DNA of 64,000 bases from JBDOQU01 sp039839375 (GCF_039839375.1 NZ_JBDOQU010000001.1:124001-188000); one strand, 5' to 3'. Numbered from the stretch's first letter, positions 1-8,471 are shown. Notes: generated by a model from the sequence alone, not told the origin. Numbers and translations are program-made.

Positions 1-1
1 G

Positions 2-439
2 ATCGCCTACGGCCTGTTCGGGGTTTTCGCCAACATCGCGCTGCTGTTCAACCTGGCCCTGCTGATCGCCGTCCTGTCGGCGCTTCAGGCGACGCTGACG
101 CTGCCGGGCATCGCCGGCATCGTGCTGACCATGGGCATGGCGGTCGACGCCAACGTGCTGATCTTCGAACGCATCAGGGAGGAGATGGCCTCCGGCCGGT
201 CCCCGATCTCCGCCATCGACGCCGGCTTCAGCCGGGCGCTGACCACGATCATCGACAGCAATCTGACGACTCTGATCGCCGCCATATTGCTGTTCGCGCT
301 GGGCTCCGGCCCCGTCAAGGGCTTCGCCGTGACGCTGGCGCTGGGCATCCTGACATCGATGTTCACCGCGATCATGGTCACCCGCCTGATCGTCGTCACC
401 TGGCTGCGCCGCACCCGCCCGAAGGCGATCCCGATCTAG
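2..439 (+). CDS. secD: Protein translocase subunit SecD, C-terminal part (5' end outside window)
   Basis: The last 145 codons of SecD, the inner-membrane partner of SecYEG that uses the proton-motive force to aid late protein export. The frame is open from base 2. The diagnostic SecD transmembrane motif GMAVDANVLIFERIREE is at about residues 43-59 of the visible part; SecF would instead carry a YSLNDTIVVFDR-type motif. Several membrane helices follow, including a GFAVTLALGILTSMFTA segment and a basic cytosolic tail. The next gene starts 13 bases later and is not secF, the usual neighbour. Identification is firm; the N-terminal domains cannot be seen. Confidence 0.95.
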   Translation: MAYGLFGVFANIALLFNLALLIAVLSALQATLTLPGIAGIVLTMGMAVDANVLIFERIREEMASGRSPISAIDAGFSRALTTIIDSNLTTLIAAILLFALGSGPVKGFAVTLALGILTSMFTAIMVTRLIVVTWLRRTRPKAIPI

Positions 440-452
440 GAGGCGGCGGGGC

Positions 453-830
453 ATGGATGTCACGCCCATTATCCCCGGCGACCGGCAGGTCATAGACAGC
501 TACTGGCCGGGCCATTTCCGCGTTTCAGGTCAGGTTCATGGAGGGCCGATCATCGTCTTTCCGGACCGGACGGTCGGCTGGTCCGTGACCGATGTCTCAG
601 GCTTGGACGCCGAAGCGTTCCGACCGCTGGCCGGCGGTGACGTGGAAGTCCTCCTGCTGGGCTGCGGGTCGAAGATCGCGTTCCTGCCGCCTTCGCTCAG
701 AAGGGCGCTCAAGGAGGAGATGGGCGTCCATGTCGACAGCATGGACACAGGCGCGGCCTGCCGGACCTATAACGTGCTGCTGGCCGAGGGCCGCAGGGTC
801 GCCGCAGCGTTGATCCCGACGGTAGATTGA
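453..830 (+). CDS. Mth938-domain protein (NDUFAF3/DUF498 family)
   Basis: A 125-residue soluble protein of the Mth938/DUF498 fold. Human NDUFAF3, a complex I assembly factor, belongs to this family. Family features visible are a central SWSVTD-like segment, a VLLLGCGSK turn around residue 70, and a C-terminal MDTGAACRTYNVLLAEGRRVAAALIP segment shown here in part (MDTGAACRTYNVLLAEGR). It starts 13 bases after secD with AGGAGGCGG just upstream, so it is probably co-transcribed with secD. The secD-secF-Mth938 order is common in alphaproteobacteria, but secF is absent here. The bacterial role is unproven. Confidence 0.85.
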   Translation: MDVTPIIPGDRQVIDSYWPGHFRVSGQVHGGPIIVFPDRTVGWSVTDVSGLDAEAFRPLAGGDVEVLLLGCGSKIAFLPPSLRRALKEEMGVHVDSMDTGAACRTYNVLLAEGRRVAAALIPTVD

Positions 831-844
831 ACCGGGGCGACTGA

Positions 845-874
845 AACGAAACGGGGGGCCGCGAAGACCCCCCG
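845..874 (-). terminator. Rho-independent terminator of sodB
   Basis: Read on the minus strand, a 7-bp stem CGGGGGG/CCCCCCG with a 9-base loop is followed by TTTCGTTT. It lies 29 bases after the sodB stop codon and fits an intrinsic terminator for that gene. Confidence 0.7.
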
Positions 875-902
875 ACGATCCGATCCGGCGATGCCGGCGG
901 GA

Positions 903-1505
903 TCACGCGGCTTTCGAATAAAGCTCCGCGACATACTCCCAGTTCACGAGGTTGTTGATGAAGGCCTCGAGGTATTTGGGCCGCGCGTTGCGGTAGTCGA
1001 TGTAGTAGGAGTGCTCCCACACATCCACGCCCAGAAGCGCCGTCTTGCCGTGGGCCAGCGGGTTCTCCGCGTTCGGCGTCTTCATGACGGTCAGCTTCCC
1101 GCCATCCAGCGCCAGCCATGCCCAGCCGCTGCCGAACTGTCCGGCGCCGGCGGCCTGGAAGTCCTGCTTGAACTTGTCGACGCTGCCGAAATCCTCGACG
1201 ATCTTCTTCTCAAGCTCGCCGGGGATCGACCCGCCGCCGTTCGGCTTCATCCAGTTCCAGAAATGGAGATGGTTCCAGTGCTGGCCGGCATTGTTGAAGA
1301 CGCCCTGCTTGGAGGCGTCGCCATAGCTTTCCTTGACCACCTCCTCAAGGCTCTTGGACGCCAGCGGCGTGTCCTTGACCAGGTTGTTCAGGTTGACGAC
1401 GTAGGTGTTGTGGTGCTTGTCGTGGTGATACTCCAGCGTCTCGGCCGACATGTACGGGCCAAGCGCGTCCTTGGAGTAGGGAAGATCGGGAAGTTCGAAA
1501 GCCAT
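903..1505 (-). CDS. sodB: Superoxide dismutase, iron type
   Basis: A 200-residue cytoplasmic Fe/Mn-family superoxide dismutase that converts superoxide to hydrogen peroxide and oxygen. Metal ligands are His27, His79 (in WNH), Asp161 and His165 (in DVWEH). The active-site Gln is at position 75 (NNAGQ), and Ala replaces the Gln that MnSODs have near position 146, which points to an iron enzyme. The gene has its own terminator and is read opposite to both neighbours. It sits between two complex I assembly-factor homologues that are adjacent in some relatives, so it may be an insertion. No signal peptide. Confidence 0.95.
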   Translation of the reverse strand: MAFELPDLPYSKDALGPYMSAETLEYHHDKHHNTYVVNLNNLVKDTPLASKSLEEVVKESYGDASKQGVFNNAGQHWNHLHFWNWMKPNGGGSIPGELEKKIVEDFGSVDKFKQDFQAAGAGQFGSGWAWLALDGGKLTVMKTPNAENPLAHGKTALLGVDVWEHSYYIDYRNARPKYLEAFINNLVNWEYVAELYSKAA

Positions 1506-1567
1506 GTGAGCCCCTCGTTTTTCGTTCGGGTGATGTAATGGTGGCTACGAGGCAGAAATATGCCTCC

Positions 1568-1590
1568 CGCGCCCTCTTTTGAAGGGCGCG
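1568..1590. other. Perfect 8-bp inverted repeat between divergent genes
   Basis: CGCGCCCT and AGGGCGCG flank a 7-base loop in the 176-base gap between sodB (minus) and the squalene-synthase-like gene (plus). It could be an operator or an RNA hairpin; no terminator T-run follows it on either strand. Confidence 0.4.
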
Positions 1591-1681
1591 TGCGTCTGCC
1601 GGTCGCTTTTAGCAAGGTCCCGTACCCGACGAACCCCTCCGCCGAAATATCGTTCCTCTTCACTCGATCTCCTGGAAGCCA

Positions 1682-2548
1682 ATGGCCGCCCGATCAACGC
1701 CGGAAACCGACAGCCTATCTCCCTGTGGCCGCATCGCCCGCGACCTGGATCGCGACCGGTACCTGACGGCGGTGATCGCCCCGCCGGAGATTCGGGAGGC
1801 GCTGTTCGCGCTCTACGCCTTCAATGTGGAGGTTGCGAAGACCAGGGAGATGGTCAGCGAGCCGATGATGGGGCAGATCCGCCTGCAATGGTGGCGCGAC
1901 AGCATCGACGGCATCTACGAAGGAAACGAACGCCGGCACGAAGTCGTGACGCCGCTGGGCGAGGCGGTCCGCCGGCACGGCCTGGATCGGGACGGATTCC
2001 TCCGCATCATCGATTCCAGGGAGCGGGATCTGGCCGACGCGCCGCCGACGACCCTGGCGGAGCTGGAGCGCTATGCGGACGACAGCGCCGGGACGCTTCT
2101 TCTGCAGGCCCTGCGGATCGCGGCCCCCGGATCGCCGGACGAGGCGGAAAAGGCCGCCCGTGGCATCGGAGCCGCCTGGGCGCTCATCGGCATCGCGCGC
2201 GCCGTTCCTTTCCTGGCGCAGTCGCGGTCGACCCTGCTGCCCGACGACCTCGTCGCGGAGGCCAGGGTGGACAAGGGGCTGCTGTGGGAGTTGAAGCCTC
2301 ATCCCGGCCTCTTCCGCGCGGTGGAGATCCTGTGCGCGAAGGCGTCCGAGCGGCTGCGGGCGGCGAGGGCCGTCCGCCGGGATATCCCGAAGCCCGCCCT
2401 GCCGGTCCTCCGCTCCACGGCGATCCTGGACAGCCATCTGAGGGTGCTGCGGCGCGCCGGGCATAATCCGTTCGACGCGCGGGTGGTGCTGGGCAGCCCG
2501 CTCCGGCAATGGCGGCTGATGGTCTACGCGCTGTCGGGTCGGTACTGA
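1682..2548 (+). CDS. Squalene/phytoene synthase-like protein (NDUFAF6 family)
   Basis: A 288-residue protein with the all-helical trans-prenyltransferase fold. The motif region reads ALYAFNVEVAKTREM followed by QIRLQWWRDSIDGIY, the pattern of the NDUFAF6-like branch. The aspartate-rich DxxxD motifs that bind prenyl diphosphate in true squalene or phytoene synthases are not conserved, so carotenoid or hopanoid synthesis is unlikely. Human NDUFAF6 is a complex I assembly factor. The start is the first ATG after the divergent gap. It converges with trmFO, 4 bases apart. The function in bacteria is inferred from the family. Confidence 0.82.
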   Translation: MAARSTPETDSLSPCGRIARDLDRDRYLTAVIAPPEIREALFALYAFNVEVAKTREMVSEPMMGQIRLQWWRDSIDGIYEGNERRHEVVTPLGEAVRRHGLDRDGFLRIIDSRERDLADAPPTTLAELERYADDSAGTLLLQALRIAAPGSPDEAEKAARGIGAAWALIGIARAVPFLAQSRSTLLPDDLVAEARVDKGLLWELKPHPGLFRAVEILCAKASERLRAARAVRRDIPKPALPVLRSTAILDSHLRVLRRAGHNPFDARVVLGSPLRQWRLMVYALSGRY

Positions 2549-2552
2549 CCGC

Positions 2553-3911
2553 TCAGGCCGCTTCGGCCGGCCGGTCCAGCCATCGATCGAGATCGGCCAG
2601 CGCGCGAGAGGTATAGGCCCGCTTGCGGTCGCGCCCCTTGATTTTCCGCTGGCCCGCCGGGATCTCCGGTTCCGGGAACAGGCCGAAATTCACGTTCATC
2701 GGCTGGAACGTCTCCGCCTCCGCCCCGCCGGTGATGTGGGAGAGAAGGGCCCCCAGCGCCGTCGTCGCCGGCGGGAAGGACAAGGGCGTCCCCAGCCGTT
2801 CGGCGGCGGCGAAGCGCCCGGCCAAGAGGCCGATGGCCGCGCTCTCCACATAGCCTTCGACCCCCGTCACCTGTCCGGCGAAACGCAGGCGGGGCATGGC
2901 CATCAGCCGCAGGGAGCCATCCAGCACCTTGGGGCTGTTCAGGAAGGTGTTCCGGTGCAGCCCGCCCAGCCGCGCGAACTCCGCATTCTCCAGCCCCGGG
3001 ATCATCCGGAGGACGCGGGTCTGGTCGCCATACTTCATCTTGGTCTGGAAGCCGACGAGGTTGTAGAGCGTGCCCAGCGCATTGTCCTGGCGAAGCTGGA
3101 CGACTGCCCAGGGCCGCTCCTCGCTATGCGGGTTGGTCAGGCCGACCGGCTTCATCGGGCCGTAGCGCAGCGTGTCCGGTCCGCGAGAGGCCATCACCTC
3201 GATCGGCAGGCAGCCCTCGAAATAGGGTGTGTCCTTCTCCCACTCCTTGAACTCGGTCTTGGGCGCGTCCAGCAATTCCTGGAGGAACGCCTCATACTGC
3301 TCCCGGCTCATGGCGCAGTTGATGTAGTCCTTGCCGGTGCCGCCCGGTCCCGGCTTGTCGTAGCGGGACTGGAACCAGGCGCGCGACATGTCGATGCTGT
3401 CTCTGTGGACGATCGGCGCGATGGCGTCGAAGAAGGCCAACTCCGCCTCCCCGGTCAGCGCCCGGACGGCTTCGGCCAGGCTGGGGGAGGTGAGGGGGCC
3501 GGTCGCGACGATGACGCTGTCCCATGCCTCCGGCGGCAGCCCGCCGACCTCGCCGCGTTCCACCGTCACCAGCGGATGGGCGGTCAGCCTCTCGGTGACC
3601 TGGCGGGAGAAATCGTCCCGGTCGACCGCCAGCGCGCCGCCCGCCGGCACCTTGTGCGCGTCGCCGCTGGCGATGATGATCGAATCGCAGCGGCGCATCT
3701 CCTCATGCAGCAGGCCGACGGCGTTCTGTTCGGCATCGTCCGACCGGAAGGAGTTTGAGCAGACAAGCTCCGCGAACCCCTCCGTCTGATGCGCCTCGGT
3801 CATGCGGACCGGCCGCATCTCATGCAGCGTGACGGGCACGCCCGCCTGCGCCAGTTGCCAGGCTGCCTCGCTGCCGGCCAGGCCGCCGCCGATCACGTGA
3901 ACGGGGGTCAT
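2553..3911 (-). CDS. trmFO: Methylenetetrahydrofolate-tRNA-(uracil-5-)-methyltransferase TrmFO
   Basis: A 452-residue FAD- and folate-dependent enzyme that makes ribothymidine at position 54 of tRNAs. The N-terminal FAD-binding loop is GGGLAGSEAAWQLAQAG. Catalytic cysteines are recognisable in ELVCSNSFRSD and in GCLPIEVMASRGPDTLR. The reading frame continues upstream without a stop, but the ATG at 3911 has a good Shine-Dalgarno AGGAGAG nearby and begins directly with the conserved MTPVHVIGGG, so I chose it. The gene converges with the NDUFAF6-like gene and lies back to back with a secreted protein. Confidence 0.95.
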   Translation of the reverse strand: MTPVHVIGGGLAGSEAAWQLAQAGVPVTLHEMRPVRMTEAHQTEGFAELVCSNSFRSDDAEQNAVGLLHEEMRRCDSIIIASGDAHKVPAGGALAVDRDDFSRQVTERLTAHPLVTVERGEVGGLPPEAWDSVIVATGPLTSPSLAEAVRALTGEAELAFFDAIAPIVHRDSIDMSRAWFQSRYDKPGPGGTGKDYINCAMSREQYEAFLQELLDAPKTEFKEWEKDTPYFEGCLPIEVMASRGPDTLRYGPMKPVGLTNPHSEERPWAVVQLRQDNALGTLYNLVGFQTKMKYGDQTRVLRMIPGLENAEFARLGGLHRNTFLNSPKVLDGSLRLMAMPRLRFAGQVTGVEGYVESAAIGLLAGRFAAAERLGTPLSFPPATTALGALLSHITGGAEAETFQPMNVNFGLFPEPEIPAGQRKIKGRDRKRAYTSRALADLDRWLDRPAEAA

Positions 3912-4056
3912 CTCTGTCTCTCCTGAAAGCATGCGCCACACATAGCGAAGGCGCCGGGCGGGCGCAACGCGGCGGGAGGTTTTCCATAACCGTTGACGGG
4001 CGGGACGGGGCCTGTCACGATTCCCGTCTGCTTGTCCTTCCGGAGGAAACCGGGCC

Positions 4057-4845
4057 ATGAAACGGCTGCTCGCCTGTCTGGCATGGATTCCGCTGGCGGT
4101 TTTGATGGCCGCGTCGCCGACGCTCGCCGCCGATCCGCAGATACTGGGCGTCATCGCCAGCGCCGATCCCATCCCCTTCACCTGCGACGACCGGGAATGC
4201 ACGGTCGAAATCTCCACCTTCTGCCTCCAGGCGCAAAAGCCGGTGCCGGAGGAGGGAACTCCCTACCGCCTTGCCTCCGCCGGGGGCTTCGCCCTCGTCG
4301 ATCGTGACGGCGGCATGGCGTCGCCCGTGGCGCTGACCGCTGCGGCAATGCGCTTCAACGCCGCGCGCGCCAATCGCGCCGTGACCGTGTCCATAGATCG
4401 GGAGATTGTGGATCGCCTGGGACTGCAGGACGCGGCGCTGGTGGTCGGCGAAAGCGTATCGCTGGTACCTGACAGCCTACTGGACCGGTCAGCCGAACCC
4501 GCCATAGCGCGAGAGATCGAACTGACGACGGGCCCGCTGCGCCAGGTCGGCGTCACCTATGTCGACAAGGCGGGGCCGTCGATCGCCGCCGTCCGGACGC
4601 TGGGCGTCTGGCTCAATACCGTACCGGACACGCGACGCGGCGACCTGCCGGACCGCACGGTGCTGCTTTCCGCCGTCGCCGGGTCGGAAACGGAGGGCGA
4701 CGCAATCGCGCGGACCGTCTTCGCGCGGTGCGACGATCCGGGCAGCGGCTTCATGAATTTCCGCCAATGCCTCGCCTCCCACCACGACCACCTGCTGGAC
4801 CCGGCCAACAGGGCCTATTGGGCGGCGGTGGGGACGGGAAGCTGA
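4057..4845 (+). CDS. Unknown secreted protein
   Basis: A 262-residue protein of no family I recognise. Residues 1-24 form a clear Sec signal peptide (basic start MKR, hydrophobic core, likely cleavage after SPTLA). The mature part has five cysteines, two of them close together in FTCDDREC, and no further membrane segment, so it is probably periplasmic with disulfides. It has a strong ribosome site GGAGG at 4042-4046. It stands alone between trmFO (divergent) and the repeat region. Translation through the full length, the signal peptide and the codon use support a real gene. Confidence 0.75.
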   Translation: MKRLLACLAWIPLAVLMAASPTLAADPQILGVIASADPIPFTCDDRECTVEISTFCLQAQKPVPEEGTPYRLASAGGFALVDRDGGMASPVALTAAAMRFNAARANRAVTVSIDREIVDRLGLQDAALVVGESVSLVPDSLLDRSAEPAIAREIELTTGPLRQVGVTYVDKAGPSIAAVRTLGVWLNTVPDTRRGDLPDRTVLLSAVAGSETEGDAIARTVFARCDDPGSGFMNFRQCLASHHDHLLDPANRAYWAAVGTGS

Positions 4846-4850
4846 CCACC

Positions 4851-4912
4851 CCCTCACCTTGAGCCTGTCGAAAGGTGTGGGCACACATGGTTCGACAGGC
4901 TCACCATGAGGG
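4851..4912. repeat. Inverted repeat, GAGCCTGTCGAA family (R1)
   Basis: Two 22-base arms, 4851-4872 and 4891-4912, match in 19 positions when one is reversed. They share the core TGAGCCTGTCGAA. The same core recurs at 28089 and 28269-28328. It lies just past the stop codon of the secreted protein and could fold into a hairpin on either strand. Confidence 0.85.
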
Positions 4913-4936
4913 AAGGGGCGAAGATTTTCCCTTGTT

Positions 4937-5053
4937 GGTCATTCCGGACTTGATCCGGAATCCATAGGCCATCGCCGCCTCACCGGCCGCGAAGAACGGG
5001 CGCGGTCCCGCTTCCATCGACACCGTATGGATGCCGGTGAGGTCCGGAATGAC
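4937..5053. repeat. Facing pair of REP-like elements, CATTCCGGACTTGATCCGG family (R2)
   Basis: The left copy at 4937-4968 contains TCATTCCGGACTTGATCCGG. The right copy at 5022-5053 is its diverged reverse complement, ending GTCCGGAATGAC. Each copy is itself a short palindrome (TCCGGA...TCCGGA). The unit ends 12 bases from the uvrA stop codon. Members of the same family lie at 28123-28244 and 56273-56443. Confidence 0.85.
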
Positions 5054-5065
5054 GAGCTTTTTGAG

Positions 5066-7930
5066 TCAGGCCCGCTTCAGCGTCTCGGCGCGTTCGATGT
5101 AGGGCGCCAGATACTGGCCGGTATAGCTTCGCGGCTCCTCCACGATCGCGTCCGGCGGGCCAGCGGCCACGATCTCGCCGCCGCCGTCGCCGCCTTCCGG
5201 CCCCAGGTCGATGATCCAGTCCGCGGTCTTGATGACCTCCAGATTATGCTCGATCACCACGACCGTATTGCCCTGATCGACAAGCTGATGCAGCACTTCA
5301 AGAAGCTTCCGCACATCCTCGAAATGCAGGCCGGTCGTGGGTTCGTCCAGGATGTAGAGCGTCTTGCCCGTCGCCCGGCGCGACAGCTCCTTGGACAGCT
5401 TCACCCGCTGCGCCTCGCCGCCTGACAGGGTGGTCGCCGACTGGCCGATCTTGACGTAGCTGAGGCCCACCCGCGACAGGGTCTCCATCTTGTCCCGGAT
5501 CGACGGCACGGCCTTGAAGAACTCCGCCCCTTCCTCGACCGTCATATCAAGAACGTCGGCTATCGATCTGTCGCGATAGTGGATTTCCAGCGTCTCGCGA
5601 TTGTAGCGCTTGCCCTTGCAGACATCGCACTGGACATAGACGTCCGGCAGGAAATGCATCTCGATCTTGATGACGCCGTCGCCCTGGCACGCCTCGCACC
5701 GCCCGCCCTTGACGTTGAAGGAGAAGCGGCCCGGCCCGTAGCCGCGCGCCTTGGATTCCGGCAGCCCGGAGAACCAGTCGCGGATGGGCGTGAAGGCCCC
5801 GGTATAGGTCGCGGGGTTGGACCGCGGCGTGCGGCCGATCGGCGACTGGTCGATGTCGATGATCTTGTCCAGGTACTCCAGCCCCTCGATCCGGTCATGG
5901 TCGCCCGGATGCTCCCGCGCGCCGTTCAACTGCCGCGCCAGGGACTTGTAGAGCGTCTCCACGATCAGCGATGATTTGCCGCCGCCCGACACGCCGGTCA
6001 CGCAGGTGAAGGTGCCCAGCGGGATTTCCGCCGTCACGTTCTTCAGGTTGTTCGATCGCGCGCCGACGACGCGGATGACGTGCTTCTTCCTGTTCTTCCG
6101 CCGCTTCTCCGGCACCGGGATCTGCTTCGCGCCGCTCAGATACTGGCCGGTCAGGCTGGCCGGGTTCGATATCACCTCCTGCGCCGCGCCCTGGGCGATC
6201 ACCTCGCCGCCATGGACGCCGGCGCCCGGGCCCATATCGACCAGATAGTCGGCCGCCCGGATCGCGTCCTCGTCATGTTCGACCACGATGACCGTGTTGC
6301 CCAGGTCGCGCAGCCGACGGAGCGTCGCCAGCAGCCGGTCATTGTCGCGCTGGTGCAGCCCGATCGACGGTTCGTCCAGCACGTAGAGCACGCCCGTCAG
6401 CCCCGACCCGATCTGCGAGGCCAGCCGGATGCGCTGGCTCTCCCCGCCGGACAGCGATCCGGATCCCCGGCTCAGGGTCAGGTAGGACAGGCCGACGGAG
6501 GTGAGGAAGCCCAACCGCTCGTTGATCTCCTTCAGGATGCGGTAGGCGATCTCCTGGTCCTTCGCGGACAGCTTGTCGTTCAGCCCTGCGAACCATTCCG
6601 CCACCTGGCCGATCGACATCTCCGCGACCTGGGAGATGTTCAGCATCCCGACCTTCACCGCCAGCGCCTCCGGCTTCAGCCGCAGCCCGCCGCAGGCCTC
6701 GCAGGGCATCGCGCTCTGGTACTTGCCCAGCTCCTCCCGGACCCAGGCGCTGTCGGATTCGCGGAAGCGCCGCGCCATGTTCGGGATGATGCCCTCGAAC
6801 GGCTTGGTCGTCTTGTAGGCGCGCAGCCCATCATCGTATTTCAGGGTGATCGGCGTCGTGCCGGTGCCGTACAGCACCTTCTCCCGCACCTCTTCGGGCA
6901 GTTCGCACCACGGCGTCCGGGTGGAGAAGCCGTAATGCTGCGCCAGGCTGTCCAGCGTCTGGAGGTAGTACTGGGAGGAGGAGTTGGCCCAGGGCGCGAT
7001 CGCGCCCTGATAGAGGCTCTTGCCTTCGTCCGGCACCACCAGCATGGCGTCGAATACCAGCTTCTGCCCCAGCCCGTCGCAGGTCGGGCAGGCGCCGAAC
7101 GGGTTGTTGAAGGAAAAGAGGCGCGGCTCGATCTCGTCGATGGTGAAGCCGGAGACCGGGCAGGCGAACTTGGCGGAGAAGACGGTGCGCTCCGCTGTCC
7201 CATCCTCGCCGGCATCGGCGTTCTCCGCGATGCAGAGCCCGTCCGCCAGCTCCAGCGCCGTTTCAATAGAATCGGCCAGCCGGTTGCCCAGCCCGTCGCG
7301 GACCACGATGCGGTCCACCACCACCTCGATATCGTGCTTGAGCTTCTTGTTGAGGGCGGGAACCTCGTCGATCTCATGAAGCGTTCCGTCGACCTTCACG
7401 CGCTGGAAGCCGCGCTTGCGAAGGTCCTGGAACTCCTTTTTGTATTCGCCCTTCCGGCCCCGGACGATCGGCGCCAGCAGGTAGAGCCGCGTACCCTCCG
7501 GCATCGCCAGGATGCGGTCGACCATCTGGCTGACCGTCTGGCTTTCGATCGGCAGCCCGGTGGCGGGAGAGTAGGGGACGCCCACCCGCGCGAACAGCAG
7601 CCGCATATAGTCGTAGATCTCCGTCACCGTCCCGACGGTGGAGCGGGGATTCCGGCTGGTTGTCTTCTGTTCGATGGAGATCGCCGGCGACAGCCCGTCG
7701 ATCGAATCGACGTCGGGTTTCTGCATCAGCTCCAGGAACTGGCGCGCATAGGCCGACAGGCTCTCGACATAGCGCCGCTGGCCTTCGGCGTAGATCGTGT
7801 CGAACGCCAGGCTGGACTTGCCCGAACCCGACAGGCCGGTGATGACCACCAGGCTGTCGCGGGGCAGATCGACGTCGATATTCTTCAGATTGTGCTCGCG
7901 CGCGCCGCGGACACTGAGGTATTTGTTCAT
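5066..7930 (-). CDS. uvrA: UvrABC system protein A
   Basis: A 954-residue damage-recognition ATPase of nucleotide excision repair, full length for the family. Both ABC modules are complete: first Walker A GLSGSGKSSLAFDT near residue 33 and second GVSGGGKSSLIVET near 640, with LSGGE signatures in each. The C-terminal zinc finger is intact (CEAC...CDVC). The first finger has CPVS in place of the CPxC of E. coli, keeping only its second cysteine pair (CPTC), which I believe is common in alphaproteobacteria. A LexA box overlaps the start codon. The usual divergent neighbour ssb is displaced by a toxin-antitoxin pair. Confidence 0.98.
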   Translation of the reverse strand: MNKYLSVRGAREHNLKNIDVDLPRDSLVVITGLSGSGKSSLAFDTIYAEGQRRYVESLSAYARQFLELMQKPDVDSIDGLSPAISIEQKTTSRNPRSTVGTVTEIYDYMRLLFARVGVPYSPATGLPIESQTVSQMVDRILAMPEGTRLYLLAPIVRGRKGEYKKEFQDLRKRGFQRVKVDGTLHEIDEVPALNKKLKHDIEVVVDRIVVRDGLGNRLADSIETALELADGLCIAENADAGEDGTAERTVFSAKFACPVSGFTIDEIEPRLFSFNNPFGACPTCDGLGQKLVFDAMLVVPDEGKSLYQGAIAPWANSSSQYYLQTLDSLAQHYGFSTRTPWCELPEEVREKVLYGTGTTPITLKYDDGLRAYKTTKPFEGIIPNMARRFRESDSAWVREELGKYQSAMPCEACGGLRLKPEALAVKVGMLNISQVAEMSIGQVAEWFAGLNDKLSAKDQEIAYRILKEINERLGFLTSVGLSYLTLSRGSGSLSGGESQRIRLASQIGSGLTGVLYVLDEPSIGLHQRDNDRLLATLRRLRDLGNTVIVVEHDEDAIRAADYLVDMGPGAGVHGGEVIAQGAAQEVISNPASLTGQYLSGAKQIPVPEKRRKNRKKHVIRVVGARSNNLKNVTAEIPLGTFTCVTGVSGGGKSSLIVETLYKSLARQLNGAREHPGDHDRIEGLEYLDKIIDIDQSPIGRTPRSNPATYTGAFTPIRDWFSGLPESKARGYGPGRFSFNVKGGRCEACQGDGVIKIEMHFLPDVYVQCDVCKGKRYNRETLEIHYRDRSIADVLDMTVEEGAEFFKAVPSIRDKMETLSRVGLSYVKIGQSATTLSGGEAQRVKLSKELSRRATGKTLYILDEPTTGLHFEDVRKLLEVLHQLVDQGNTVVVIEHNLEVIKTADWIIDLGPEGGDGGGEIVAAGPPDAIVEEPRSYTGQYLAPYIERAETLKRA

Positions 7931-7939
7931 GACTTGTTC
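7925..7939. promoter_or_regulatory. LexA (SOS) box of uvrA
   Basis: GTTC-ATGACTT-GTTC, an exact match to the alphaproteobacterial LexA consensus GTTC-N7-GTTC. The first half-site overlaps the uvrA ATG (7928-7930), so bound LexA would cover the start codon and block transcription or elongation. lexA itself is in this window with a box of the same form. Confidence 0.8.
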
Positions 7940-8042
7940 TTATCAGGGAAGCCCAATGCGGGGAAGGGGAGAAAAATGGGGCGGAAATTCCGGCCACTGA
8001 ATATGGGTGAGCCGGGGCGGATTTTCGACTCCTCCTGCTGTA

Positions 8043-8471
8043 TCAGCACTCACGCAACGGGTTGACGATCTGAAGCCCCGCGAAATCCCTCTCATTGTCC
8101 GTCACCACGACGCACTCGTTCGCGCCGGCGATGGCGGCGATGATCATGTCGAGCCCGCTTCGCGGCCGGCCGACGGATTTCCCGTCCACCATAAGCTGCG
8201 CCCAGATCAGCCCCGCTCTGTCGTCGAAGGGCAGGATACGGCCCGCGAACAGCGCTTGCGGCCCTTCCGGTCCGGAGAACCAGGCGTCGAGGGCGCCACG
8301 TTTCCTGCCGCGCGGCTTCTCCAGGATGCCGCGCCGGATTTCCGCAACGGTCAAGGAGGCGATGAACAGGTCTTCGTCCCGTTGCGCGGCCATCCATGCC
8401 AGCAATGGTTCCGACGGCTGCGGTTTGACGACATTGCTGATGATGTTGGTGTCGAGAAGGTAGCGGGTCAC
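8043..8471 (-). CDS. vapC: PIN-domain toxin, VapC family
   Basis: A 142-residue PIN-domain ribonuclease, the toxin of a type II toxin-antitoxin pair; family members cut tRNA or rRNA. The four acidic metal-binding residues are present: Asp7 (LLDTNI), Glu44 (TVAEIRRG), Asp108 (GLDMIIAAIA) and Asp125 (VVTDNERDF). The start codon overlaps the stop of the antitoxin gene by 4 bases (8468-8471), which implies translational coupling. All catalytic residues are kept, so it should be active. The pair is inserted between uvrA and ssb. Confidence 0.93.
   Translation of the reverse strand: MTRYLLDTNIISNVVKPQPSEPLLAWMAAQRDEDLFIASLTVAEIRRGILEKPRGRKRGALDAWFSGPEGPQALFAGRILPFDDRAGLIWAQLMVDGKSVGRPRSGLDMIIAAIAGANECVVVTDNERDFAGLQIVNPLREC

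Noticed and set aside
6080..8065. 661-codon open frame opposite uvrA
   Set aside because: Antisense shadow of uvrA with the repetitive composition typical of such frames.
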